64,000 bases of DNA from positions 19,450 through 83,449 of the forward strand of contig CAZAYP010000015.1 of the NCBI GenBank assembly GCA_964489425.1. The letters run 5' to 3'. The position numbers and the translations under genes are program-made. A model generated the notes under the pieces. That model was not told the origin of the DNA. It worked only from the letters and a program-made list of their open reading frames with translations, and searched no databases. The DNA is from CAZAYP01 sp964489425 [NCBI: uncultured Verrucomicrobiota bacterium]. GTDB lineage: Bacteria > Verrucomicrobiota > Kiritimatiellia > RZYC01. The number at the start of each line of letters is the position of its first letter. The stretch's first letter is position 1. This document shows positions 18,613 to 27,337 of this stretch, in pieces.

Positions 18613-18861
18613 GTGGTTACGGCAACATTAACAAGCAAGGGGCAGCTCACGCTCCCCAAGGCGGTAAGGGATTCGCTGCATCTACACACGGGCGACCGGG
18701 TTGCATTCGTTGTCCATGGCGATTCGGAGGCGCTGCTGAAACCGGTGACGAAATCCGTGGACGATGTGTTCGGAAAACTTTACAACCCAACCCAGCCACG
18801 CCGCAGTGTGATGGAGATGAAAGCGGCGGTCGCGGGCCGGATCAGAGGCCCCAAGCCTTGA
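18613..18861 (+). CDS. vapB: AbrB/VapB-type antitoxin
   Basis: 82 residues. The GTG at 18613 is preferred because AAGGAG lies 6 bases upstream; the TTG 18 bases earlier has no such site. TATLTSKGQLTLPKAVRDSL followed by HTGDRVAFVV is the classic swapped-hairpin AbrB DNA-binding domain (about 2-45). The C-terminal part (SVDDVFGKLY...AVAGRIRG) is the usual toxin-neutralising tail. The stop overlaps the start of the PIN-domain gene (TTGA). Expected role: binds and blocks the downstream nuclease and represses the shared promoter. Confidence 0.8.
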   Translation: MVTATLTSKGQLTLPKAVRDSLHLHTGDRVAFVVHGDSEALLKPVTKSVDDVFGKLYNPTQPRRSVMEMKAAVAGRIRGPKP

Positions 18862-19256
18862 ACGCGGTCGATACAAACGTCATCGTCCGGTTTCTCGTCC
18901 GTGACGATGAAAAGCAGGCCGAAGCCGTTCGCCGACGCCTGAAACAGGCCGCGGCACAACGGGAGCGCCTGGTTGTCCCTTTGCTCGTGGTCTTGGAAAC
19001 CATCTGGGTTCTCGAGAGCGCGTACGATAAATCCCGCGCCGAGATCCTGGATTCCATTCAGGACATGCGGCAGATGCCCGTGTTCGATTTTGAAGCGGAT
19101 GGGGTTGTCGAGCGCCTGCTGAACGACGGCCGGAAGAGCAAGGCGGACCTGGCAGACATCCTCATCGCCCATGCGGCGCAAGCCTGCGGTTGCGATGCCT
19201 GTTTGACGTTCGACAAAGACGCCGCCAGACTCCCGTTTTTCAACCTGCTGAAATGA
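18858..19256 (+). CDS. vapC: PIN-domain ribonuclease toxin (VapC-like)
   Basis: 132 residues from a TTG that overlaps the antitoxin stop. The PIN fold acidic residues are visible: Asp in AVDTNVIVRFL, Glu in VVLETIWVLE, Asp in KADLADILIA, and Asp in DACLTFDKDA. Members of this family are Mg-dependent RNases that cut tRNA or rRNA when released from the antitoxin. Length and order are typical of VapBC modules. All expected acidic positions are present, so it should be active. Confidence 0.85.
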   Translation: MNAVDTNVIVRFLVRDDEKQAEAVRRRLKQAAAQRERLVVPLLVVLETIWVLESAYDKSRAEILDSIQDMRQMPVFDFEADGVVERLLNDGRKSKADLADILIAHAAQACGCDACLTFDKDAARLPFFNLLK

Positions 19257-19287
19257 TCCGGCGCCAGCGCGCGGCCGGTAAACAGCA

Positions 19288-22200
19288 TCACGGGATCCGC
19301 ACTTCCAGCCGGTAAGCCCGGTTGGTTCGGGCGGCGGCCGTATCCGTGTACTCGGCTTCCCGGCCCAGCCCGGGGATGGGATCCGTGAGGGGCGTGGCGA
19401 GGTGCCAGTCATCGGCCTGCTGGAGCAAGTCCTCCGTGTACCAGACGTAATAGTTGCGGTTGGAGCGGCCGACGAACTCCACGGACACCAGCCGGGTGGT
19501 CGCGGCGTTTACCGAACCGACGTAGAGGTAGTCGTTGGAATCAAAGGGATTGGTGTTGGCGACATACTCGCGGCTGTTGGGCCAGCCATCCTGATCGTTG
19601 TCCGTGCCGGGGGCCAGGCTGCCCACGGGCGCGCCCCATTGCCGCTCCCAGTAATCCGGGATGCCGTCTTTGTTGGTGTCGTCGTCTACCACGGCGTAGG
19701 CGCTGCGCGTGGCGGCCAGGCCAGGAAACCCACCCCGCACATAGGCCACCTCGAGGAGATGCTGGTAATTGGGCTGGCCATTGTAGAGGTTGGGCAGCGC
19801 CATCCGGACGGCGTGTTCCGAGATGCTGATATCGCGCTGGATGACCAGCAGGTTGTTGGACTGGGCGGCGCCATCCAGGCTGACGGTGAAACAGGCGCGC
19901 AGCGCGGCGTCGTCGAGCCCATCCGCCAGGGACTTGCTGAAATGGGCCACCAGGTTGGACCCCACGCCCACGCGGGCGCCATCCGCGCCCGGCTCGGAAA
20001 CATAAAGGCGCGCACTGTTGCCGCCCGTGGTCACCGTGCGGCGCAGGGTGCTGAAATGGCCGGCCGCATCATCCAGCCCCATGTTGGCGGAGGAGGTCAC
20101 CTCGCGCAGGCGCACGCTGATCACCGCGGTGCCGCTGGTGGGAATGTTGACGTACTGGAACGACCACTCTTTTTCGCAGGCCTGGCCCGGCAGGGGCGCG
20201 GGCACGGCAGCTTCTGAGGCTTTGACCCACGCGTTGTTGCCGTTGGGCACGCCGGTGGCGCTGTCGTCGTTGTCGGGCTCCGTGTCATCAATGCGGAACC
20301 AGGTTTCGTCCACGGTCATGTCGGAGCGGGCCAGGACCCGCGTGCTGGACCCGGTCACGGCCACGCCATCGGCCAGGGGCGTCACGACCCGGCCGGTGGG
20401 GCGGCAGGCGTCGTAGTAGAACGTCTGGGTAAACTGGCGGTAGATCGGGGCGTGGCCGCTGGCGCGGCCGAGAAACGCCTTGGCATGGAGGATGTGATAG
20501 CCCTCGTCGAGGCCGGCCTGGATGTCGCCCCAGTCGTTGTGCGGATACAGGATCGCGGTGGCCGCGTTGAAGTTGGTGATTTCAAACAGGGTTTCCATGC
20601 GGAAGCGGCCGCTGATGTCGTCATCGCTCCAGGGGAAGCGGCTGGGAGCGTCGCTGTCATAGGCGCCGACCTTGTACCGCAGGGCGGTGCCCTGGGGCAT
20701 GGCCGGCAGCGTGGCGCGCCACCAGTCAGGCACGCCGACGCCATCGTTGGCGGCGTTATGGTGCCAGGCCAGTTCGGCCACCCGGGTGCTCCCCTGCCCC
20801 ACGCCGCCGCTGCCCTCGGGGTTGGCGCCATTGGTCGTGTAATAGAGAAACGCCTTGTCGGCCTGGTACTGGTACCCGACCTTGACCCAGACCGCCACGG
20901 GTTGGCCGGCGGCGGTTTGCGGCGGCGGATCAAACTGGACCTGGGCCTCGTCCGTGACGTTGGTCGGGTCATGAAACACAAAAGCGGCGGTACCCGCGCC
21001 AGTGTTGTAGCCGCCGCCGTCCACCGCGAACTGCCCATTGGAACCAATCCAGGTGTAGAAGGTTTCCGCGCCCAGCGAGCCGATGACATTGCGGCTCACG
21101 TCGCGGGCGGCGAACTTCTCGGCGATCCGCCGCACATATTTCATTTGCTCATAGCCCAGGTACAGGTCCTGGCTGAGGGCCGGCGGGTAATCGCGCGTTC
21201 CCGGCGCCTGGGTGACATGATCCATCTGCGAGTTGAGGTCCACCCCGCCATCCAGCTTGAGCAGGATGTTTTCCGCCGAGCCATCCGCGCGCGCCACGAT
21301 CGCCAGGTTGGTTCCCGCAGTCACGCGCGGCAGGGTGATGCTGTAAGCGTAGTCGCCGGGGTTGGCGTCCGGGAGCCCGTAGGGGTTGAAGGACGGGTCG
21401 CCGTTGCGGCCGTCCGTACGCACGGCGGTCATGGTTCCGGCGCGCTGGCCGTCCTGGTAGATCATGATCGGCTGCACCTCGTTGGTGCGGCCCTCGCCCC
21501 ACACCATGGGCATCTGCGGCGTGCGCCAGGAAAAGGCGTAATAGCCGCCGGACGGCACGTACACCGGGTTGCCATCCGCGCTGCGGAGCTTGCCGCCGAC
21601 CACCTTGGCCCAGAACTCGCCGCCGTGGTACGAGTAGTTGACCAGCCGCGCGCCCTCGGGAAACAGCGCATCCACATCCTTGCTGGGCCAGTAGGCAAGA
21701 TAGCTCTTGCCCAGCACGAACAGCATGGTCACGCCTTCGCCCGTGGCCCCTGCCCCGGGATCGTAGCGCGCGTAGGAAGTGAAGTCCCAGGCGCTCCAGC
21801 GGCTGGACTGGTAGCCCCAGCCGAAATGCCGGTTGATGTTGAGCAAGTCCGGCAGGTAGCTCGCGCCAAACTGGCCGAGAAACGGTATCTCCGCCGGCTT
21901 GGGGAACCAGTCCGGCGCGCCGCTCTGGTTGTAGCCGTCGGTGTACACGATCGGCAGCCCCTCGCGGGTCAGCATCACGGCGTGCGCCTGCTCGCGGTCG
22001 CCGCCCCAGATGTAGTTGTTGTCGTGGCTCATGACGTATTCCACCACCTCGCCCGGGCTCGACACGCCGTAGTAGGCGTTGTCCATGCCCTCGAGGTTGC
22101 TGCCGATATTGGCCTTCAGCGCGTTGAGGAAGCCGTCGTCCGCAAGGCGCATGCCGGCGGCCAGGTAGCCGGACTTGGCCGGGGGCTCGCCGAGATGTTC

Positions 22201-23409
22201 GCCGTACAGCATGGCGTCGTCGCGCGCCTGCACGTTGTTGAACACCGTGTCGCGGTGGTTGTCCCAGTCGCTGAACCCGCGCGAGATATTGAACTGTTCC
22301 TGGATCTGGCCGCCATAGCCCCAGTTGGAATCGTCCTTGGGCGCGTCCATCTTGCCAAAGAAATACGCGGGCACATGCTTGACCGCGTCCAGCCGGAACC
22401 CGTCGCAATGGGTCAGGTCGACCAGGCGGCGGGCGGAGCGGATCAGCAATCCGTTCACGTCTTCGGCCGAGGGGTTGCCCATGTTGTAGCGGCTGTCACC
22501 AAAGCCCCAGGCCGCGGTATGGCGGTTGGTGAGCGATGGGTCCAGCCCCGTATCCGTGAACGGCTCGCAGCGCTCGCCCGGGTCGTGCTGGCCGTTGGCA
22601 TTCGAGTCTTCCCAGTCAAAGCGGCTGTTGCCCACCGCCGCGGCCACCAGGACGCCGCTGCCATTGGTGTAGCCCACGTCGGTGAACGGCTCCTTGTTGG
22701 CAAAGGTATACACGATGGACGTGCTCGATCCCCGCACCACGGCGATCGGCAGGTCCGTGTCGAGGTAAAACTCGGGGTTGTTCGGGTGGCGGATGCCGGA
22801 CCACTTCCCATAATCGTCGCCCTCGCTGTACCCGAAGCTGTCGTTGGGGCTTTCCTGGGCGATGTCCTGGCCGAACCAGGTCCGGTTGAGCACCTGCCAT
22901 TCAGGCGGGTTCATGTCCGGGCTGGGCGGCCCCTTATAGGTGGTTTCCGAGGTGCGGATCAGGTGGTAATCCTCGGGCACCAGCCCCGTGGCGCCGAGCG
23001 TGCCGGGCGCGCCGGAGGGGAACGGCCCGCCATCATGGGCCATGACATTGTCGAAATACACGCGCAGGCCAAATCGATGCGCCACGGTCAACAGGTGCAG
23101 CAGTTCCGTGCCGGTGCCATAGCGCGTGGCATAGGTGCCGCACTGATTGCGGTCGCCAAGGTCAAACCGGTCGTACGGGTCATACCCCACGGAGAACGTC
23201 CCGCCGCTGGCCTTGGTGGGCGGGGGCAGCCAGAGCGCGCCGTAGCCGGCCTCGGCCAGTTCGGGAACACGGCGGGCAATTTCGGCCCAGGACGTGTTGA
23301 AATACTGGAGGATCACTTCGCCGCCGCGCGCCGGCACACCCATGAACATCAGTCCCAGCAGGGTTATTATGCATCCCACCTCGCGCGAAACTCTCACCTT
23401 GCAAGTCAT
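19288..23409 (-). CDS. Secreted GH13 alpha-amylase-family protein
   Basis: 1373 residues; ATG 23409 has CGGAG 7 bases upstream. Signal peptide about 1-28. The (beta/alpha)8 catalytic domain spans about 29-600: VYFDNVMAHDGG, nucleophile in DGFRLDAVKH (Asp about 341), acid/base in LYGEHLGE (Glu about 404), and transition-state Asp in MSHDNN (about 463). Likely beta-sandwich modules follow. A calcium-type repeat (DTNKDGIPDYWE ... DNDQDGWPNSRE) and a C-terminal segment (NYYVWYTEDL...YRLEVRIP) end the protein; the latter resembles the ends of two other secreted proteins here. Predicted to hydrolyse alpha-glucans outside the cytoplasm; exact linkage preference unknown. Confidence 0.85.
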   Translation of the reverse strand: MTCKVRVSREVGCIITLLGLMFMGVPARGGEVILQYFNTSWAEIARRVPELAEAGYGALWLPPPTKASGGTFSVGYDPYDRFDLGDRNQCGTYATRYGTGTELLHLLTVAHRFGLRVYFDNVMAHDGGPFPSGAPGTLGATGLVPEDYHLIRTSETTYKGPPSPDMNPPEWQVLNRTWFGQDIAQESPNDSFGYSEGDDYGKWSGIRHPNNPEFYLDTDLPIAVVRGSSTSIVYTFANKEPFTDVGYTNGSGVLVAAAVGNSRFDWEDSNANGQHDPGERCEPFTDTGLDPSLTNRHTAAWGFGDSRYNMGNPSAEDVNGLLIRSARRLVDLTHCDGFRLDAVKHVPAYFFGKMDAPKDDSNWGYGGQIQEQFNISRGFSDWDNHRDTVFNNVQARDDAMLYGEHLGEPPAKSGYLAAGMRLADDGFLNALKANIGSNLEGMDNAYYGVSSPGEVVEYVMSHDNNYIWGGDREQAHAVMLTREGLPIVYTDGYNQSGAPDWFPKPAEIPFLGQFGASYLPDLLNINRHFGWGYQSSRWSAWDFTSYARYDPGAGATGEGVTMLFVLGKSYLAYWPSKDVDALFPEGARLVNYSYHGGEFWAKVVGGKLRSADGNPVYVPSGGYYAFSWRTPQMPMVWGEGRTNEVQPIMIYQDGQRAGTMTAVRTDGRNGDPSFNPYGLPDANPGDYAYSITLPRVTAGTNLAIVARADGSAENILLKLDGGVDLNSQMDHVTQAPGTRDYPPALSQDLYLGYEQMKYVRRIAEKFAARDVSRNVIGSLGAETFYTWIGSNGQFAVDGGGYNTGAGTAAFVFHDPTNVTDEAQVQFDPPPQTAAGQPVAVWVKVGYQYQADKAFLYYTTNGANPEGSGGVGQGSTRVAELAWHHNAANDGVGVPDWWRATLPAMPQGTALRYKVGAYDSDAPSRFPWSDDDISGRFRMETLFEITNFNAATAILYPHNDWGDIQAGLDEGYHILHAKAFLGRASGHAPIYRQFTQTFYYDACRPTGRVVTPLADGVAVTGSSTRVLARSDMTVDETWFRIDDTEPDNDDSATGVPNGNNAWVKASEAAVPAPLPGQACEKEWSFQYVNIPTSGTAVISVRLREVTSSANMGLDDAAGHFSTLRRTVTTGGNSARLYVSEPGADGARVGVGSNLVAHFSKSLADGLDDAALRACFTVSLDGAAQSNNLLVIQRDISISEHAVRMALPNLYNGQPNYQHLLEVAYVRGGFPGLAATRSAYAVVDDDTNKDGIPDYWERQWGAPVGSLAPGTDNDQDGWPNSREYVANTNPFDSNDYLYVGSVNAATTRLVSVEFVGRSNRNYYVWYTEDLLQQADDWHLATPLTDPIPGLGREAEYTDTAAARTNRAYRLEVRIP

Positions 23410-23523
23410 GAACAACTCCGTTTATAGAACAATATAGTAATACGCTTTAATTCTGTCAAATGCGTGGCTTTTTCAGGCAATTTCCCGGTGTATCTGCGCG
23501 GCCAGTTCGGGCCGGCGGCGGCA

Positions 23524-24678
23524 TTACAACGGCGGTGGCGGTGCCTGGCCGGCAGCGAGACCGTCCAAGGCTTCCGGCATCAACCGTTCGACCGCGATGA
23601 ACAGCACGATGTCCGGCCGGTGGGCAGCCACCAGTTCCGGCCAGCGTCCAATGCATGCGTGGTGAATAAAGTAGGAGTACGAGAAGCTTTCCCGCAGGAA
23701 AACATGCATGAACACCTGCACAAACGAATCGCAAAATATCAAGGCACGCGGCGCGTTCGTGTGGCGGGTGGTGACCACCCACCCCTCATGCTCGTAATCC
23801 AGCGCTGAACCCGCCGCAACCACGGCCGAGTTGGTGACCGTGCTGTGCGCCCACGTGGGCTCGCGCAACCGGCCGAGCATGCCGATCATCCGCGCCAGGT
23901 CGCCGGATCCTTCAAGGGCGTTGAAATGCACGTCCGCGGGTTGCAGAACGGGCACATTGGGCATTCCGTCCTTGATCGCCTGCACTATGGCCGAGTACGC
24001 GGCAAAGCTGCCCAGATCATTCCAGTGCGTATTGAATCGATCATAAACCAGGCGGTTGGACTGGCCGGCCGCGGCAGCCAGGACCGGCCGCAGATCCAGC
24101 AACCGCACGCCGGCCGCGGTGAAGGCCGGGACCCATTGGTCGGTGGTGGCCGGGCCCAGGCGGGTCCAACCGCGCGGCAGGTACTGGGGATAGATGGTGT
24201 GTTTGTTGGGCACGATCACCAGGCCGCTGGCCACGCCCTGCCGGGCGAGTTTTGCCTGCCAGCTTGCGAACCGGTGGGCATAGTCCGCCGCCAGGCCAGG
24301 ATCCACGTGGCGCAAGCCGCGGTATTTCTCGAACACATTGCCTGACCGGCGCAGGAACAGCCAGCCGTCGCGGCCCACGCTGACTTCCGGGCTCACGGAG
24401 GCGCCCAGCGGATACTTGGTGAAGCTGTCCAACGTGATCAACTGCGCCCGGCCGCCAAAATGATCGTTCACGTACGCTTCGCACGCGGCCGGCCAGGCGT
24501 TGACCTCGTCCGCATTCTTGGGCCACCCGGGCCACGGGGCTGGCGGCCGCAACTCGGTGTCGATCGAGGCCAGCGGCGCGGCAAAAGGCAGGCGCACCAA
24601 CTGCACGACCAGGGGCAACGTGAGGGCGGCCGCGTAGGCCAGCATCTCCAACCGCACGACTTTGTTGAGCAGCGCCAT
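23524..24678 (-). CDS. AlgJ/AlgX-like SGNH O-acetyltransferase-family protein
   Basis: 384 residues; ATG 24678 lies 2 bases after the stop of the acyltransferase gene. N-terminal membrane anchor (LNKVVRLEMLAYAAALTLPL). Family features: VGRDGWLFLR, LVIVPNKHTIYPQ, catalytic Asp/His region YDRFNTHWNDLG, and a Ser nucleophile candidate in LIFCDSFVQVF. AlgJ/AlgX-type proteins act in the periplasm, passing acetyl groups from an MBOAT partner to an exported polysaccharide. Gene order supports this pairing. No alginate genes are visible, so the glycan is unknown. Confidence 0.75.
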   Translation of the reverse strand: MALLNKVVRLEMLAYAAALTLPLVVQLVRLPFAAPLASIDTELRPPAPWPGWPKNADEVNAWPAACEAYVNDHFGGRAQLITLDSFTKYPLGASVSPEVSVGRDGWLFLRRSGNVFEKYRGLRHVDPGLAADYAHRFASWQAKLARQGVASGLVIVPNKHTIYPQYLPRGWTRLGPATTDQWVPAFTAAGVRLLDLRPVLAAAAGQSNRLVYDRFNTHWNDLGSFAAYSAIVQAIKDGMPNVPVLQPADVHFNALEGSGDLARMIGMLGRLREPTWAHSTVTNSAVVAAGSALDYEHEGWVVTTRHTNAPRALIFCDSFVQVFMHVFLRESFSYSYFIHHACIGRWPELVAAHRPDIVLFIAVERLMPEALDGLAAGQAPPPPL

Positions 24679-24680
24679 GG

Positions 24681-26107
24681 TCAGAACCGGAAATAGATAA
24701 AGGGGTTGTGGGTGCCGGAAGCCAGGTTGGCCGCGGACCATGCCAGCAGCGCCAGGCACAGGGCCCCTGCCAGGACCGCCTGGCCTGCCGGAGGCAGGAG
24801 CCGATCCATGCGCTGCCTGAACGCGGCGAACGAAACCTTGATATCGGTCAGGCCGATCAGCGAGGCGATCAGCATCATCAGCACCAGGTACGGGGTGGCA
24901 TACAGCCCCACGGTCAAGTCACCGTTACCCGTGTGCGGCGTAAACATGGCGCGCAGGTACGCGATGGCGCCGGCCAGCGTTTCGCAGCGGAAAAAGATCC
25001 AGCCGACGATCACCGCCAGCATCACGTACAGCCGCCGCAGCACGCGGGGCAGCGGAAGTTCCACGGGCCGGCGCAACGCGCGCTCCGCAATCAGGAACAA
25101 GCCCTGGTACAAGCCCCACACCACGAAGCTCCAGCTGGCGCCGTGCCAGGTGCCGCAAAACAGAAAAATGATCATGAGGTTGGCGTAGGTCCGCCAGGCG
25201 CCCCGACGGTTGCCGCCCAGCGGCACGTACAGGTAATCGCGGAACCAGGTGGAGAGCGAGATGTGCCACCGCCGCCAGAACTCCGTGATGGATACCGACA
25301 CATAAGGGGAATTGAAGTTCTGCGGGAAGCGGAACGCCATGGCCATGCCCAACCCCACGGCCATCACGGAATAGCCCATGAAGTCAAAGTAGATTTGCAG
25401 GGTGTAGCACCAGGCGCCGAACCAAGCCACGGCCGTGGACAGGGTGGCCGGGTCGCGCCCGAAGATTTCATCCGCGGGTGCCGCCACGGCATTGGCCAGC
25501 AGCACCTTGGACGCCAGGCCCAGCGCGAAGATCCGCATGCCGTGGACAAACTGGCCCACGCTGTGCTGGCGCCCGTGCAGCGCATCCCGCACCTCGTCAA
25601 ACCGCACGATTGGGCCGGCCACGAGTTGGGGGAACATGAAAATATAGTTGCTGACGATCAGCAGGTTGCGCTCCGCCGGCACATCCTTGCGGTAAACGTC
25701 GATAATGTACGACATGGCCTGGAACGTGTAGAACGAGATGCCCAGCGGCAGCGCCAGCCCCTGCATCCACGCCGCCCCCGGCAGGCGCCAACCGGCCAGG
25801 TCCAGCACCGAGGTGGCCAGGAACCCGGCGTACTTGAAAAGCACCAGCGCGGCCAGGTTCAGGGTCAAGCCCGTCGCCAGCCAACCGCGCCGGGCCGGCG
25901 CCGTCCGACTGGCGCCGATGCCCAGCCCGACCGCATAATTCACCGTGATGCTGGCCAGCAGCAGAAACAGGTAGAGCGGTCCCCCCAGCCATAAAACAGC
26001 ACGCTGAACGCCAGCAGCACGATGTTGCGCCCGCCGCGCCAGGTGTAGTAGGCGATGAAAAACAGCGGCAGAAAATAGAACAGGAACAGGATGGAACTGA
26101 ACAGCAT
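24681..26107 (-). CDS. AlgI-like MBOAT O-acyltransferase, apparent one-base frameshift
   Basis: The intact family N-terminus starts at ATG 26107 (MLFSSILFLFYFLPLFFIAY...) and reads to FYGWG, where a G run of six (25981-25986 on the plus strand as C) shifts the frame. Adding one G restores GGPLYLFLLLASITVNYAVG, continuous with the remaining 420 residues. The joined protein would be about 475 residues, normal for MBOAT enzymes. The catalytic His is present in FCGTWHGASW, after FRDYLYVPLGGNRRG. Role: moves acyl groups across the membrane for polysaccharide O-acetylation with the downstream AlgJ-like protein. As sequenced, only a GTG start at 25943 would give a shortened product. Confidence 0.8.
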
Positions 26108-26113
26108 ACGGCC

Positions 26114-26908
26114 CTATTTATAAAAGGGCACCCATTTCTCAAGCAGGCTGTCCAGCACGCCGTTTTTCTCCCACGCCGCCAGGACCTGGTTGAGATCGCG
26201 CAGCAGCGCCTGGTCCTGCGGCCGTACGGCCCAGGCCAGCACCTCCAGGGTCAGGTAGGCGTTCAGGAACGCAAGCCCATCCGCGGTATGGCGCGCCGCA
26301 AGCCACCAGACCACCGGGGCGTCATCGACGAACAAGTCGATTTCCCCGCGGATGACCGCCTGGGCGCCCTCCGCCGCAGAATCAAACGGCACCCGCTGCG
26401 CCAGCCGGCAGTACTGGGTCACAAACGCGTCGCCGGTGGTGCCCTTCTCCACCCCAATCCGCACCCGCGACACGAGGATGGAAACCTGGTCATACTTGCG
26501 CTGGTCAACGGCGCGCAGCAGGGCCAGTTGGCCGATCCGGAGATACGGCTGGGTAAATGCCGCCTCGGACTGGCGCGCCGGGGTGATGGACATGCCCGCC
26601 ATGACAATGTCCACCCGCCCGTCCCGCAACGCGGGGAGCAACTCGGCCCACGGCAGGCGCACGAAGCGGATCGGCCGGCACCACGCCGCGCTCAGCGCGC
26701 GGGCCATGTCGGCCTCCAAGCCCACGACCCGGCCCTGGGAGGTATACATAATCGGCGGCAGGTTGGGCGTGGTGCCGATGCGCAGGGGGGCGCCGAGATC
26801 CGGGCACTGCGGCGGCTCAACATAATCCGGGTCAGGGTGCTGGCACCCGCCCGCCACGATCAGGAGGAGCACAACGATCCACCGCAACCTTCGCGCGCCC
26901 GGCCACAT
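26114..26908 (-). CDS. Extracellular solute-binding lipoprotein, family 3 type
   Basis: 264 residues from ATG 26908 (MWPGARRLRWIVVLLLIVAG) with lipobox VAGGC, giving an N-terminal lipid anchor. The SBP_bac_3 fold is clear: LRIGTTPNLPPIMY, GLEADMARALS, DIVMAGMSITPARQ, FTQPYL, IGVEKGTTGDAFV and IDLFVDDAPVVWWL. Such proteins bind amino acids for ABC uptake or act as sensors. No permease or ATPase is nearby; instead the stop is 6 bases before the start of the MBOAT gene, so it seems to belong to the acetylation group. Confidence 0.78.
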   Translation of the reverse strand: MWPGARRLRWIVVLLLIVAGGCQHPDPDYVEPPQCPDLGAPLRIGTTPNLPPIMYTSQGRVVGLEADMARALSAAWCRPIRFVRLPWAELLPALRDGRVDIVMAGMSITPARQSEAAFTQPYLRIGQLALLRAVDQRKYDQVSILVSRVRIGVEKGTTGDAFVTQYCRLAQRVPFDSAAEGAQAVIRGEIDLFVDDAPVVWWLAARHTADGLAFLNAYLTLEVLAWAVRPQDQALLRDLNQVLAAWEKNGVLDSLLEKWVPFYK

Positions 26909-26967
26909 GGGAATTGCCACCTGCATATTGGCCGCCAATGTAAACTGATTTTTCCCGCCCGAAAAGC

Positions 26968-26997
26968 TTGATTTTGCGGAAAATGATGTGCTACATG
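26968..26997 (+). promoter_or_regulatory. Possible promoter for rpmE
   Basis: TTGATT (26968-26973), an 18-base spacer and TACATG (26992-26997), about 65 bases before the rpmE start in an AT-rich stretch. A weak match. Confidence 0.35.
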
Positions 26998-27061
26998 TTT
27001 ATTTTTAGGTGTAACTAAGTGTGGTGCCGGCAGACTGACGGCGGCACGAAAGGTGAAAGCA

Positions 27062-27280
27062 ATGAAGAAAGACATACATCCGAAATATGACGCCGCCGCC
27101 ATCACGTGCGCGTGTGGCAACGTGATCAGCACCCGCTCGACCGTGAAAAGCATGCACGTGAACATGTGCTCGGCGTGTCACCCGTTCTTCACCGGCACGG
27201 CCAAGTACCTGGACACCGAAGGCCGCGTGGAACGCTTCCGCAAACGCTACGCGGGCACGGCTGCGGCCAAGTCCAACTAG
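27062..27280 (+). CDS. rpmE: 50S ribosomal protein L31
   Basis: 72 residues, the usual length. MKKDIHPKY start, zinc-type Cys residues (C16, C18, C36, C39) and the CSACHPFFTGTAKYLDTEGRV signature identify L31 with its zinc ribbon, part of the central protuberance of the large ribosomal subunit. AAAGGTG lies just before ATG 27062. It precedes prfA, a gene order widespread in bacteria. Confidence 0.95.
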   Translation: MKKDIHPKYDAAAITCACGNVISTRSTVKSMHVNMCSACHPFFTGTAKYLDTEGRVERFRKRYAGTAAAKSN

Positions 27281-27296
27281 CCTCCCCCAGAACATG

Positions 27297-27334
27297 CGGC
27301 CAGGTCGTTGCTTAACAGCCTGGCCGTTTTGTTT
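27297..27334 (+). terminator. Rho-independent terminator between rpmE and prfA
   Basis: A perfect 8-base stem CGGCCAGG/CCTGGCCG with a 14-base loop, followed by TTTTGTTT. It ends 3 bases before the prfA start codon, so it may end rpmE transcripts or attenuate prfA expression. Confidence 0.7.
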
Positions 27335-27337
27335 GTC

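Noticed and set aside
20452-23427. A ~990-codon plus-strand frame opposite the GH13 gene
   Set aside because: Low-complexity Val/His/Arg-rich translation; the minus-strand gene has signal peptide and catalytic motifs.
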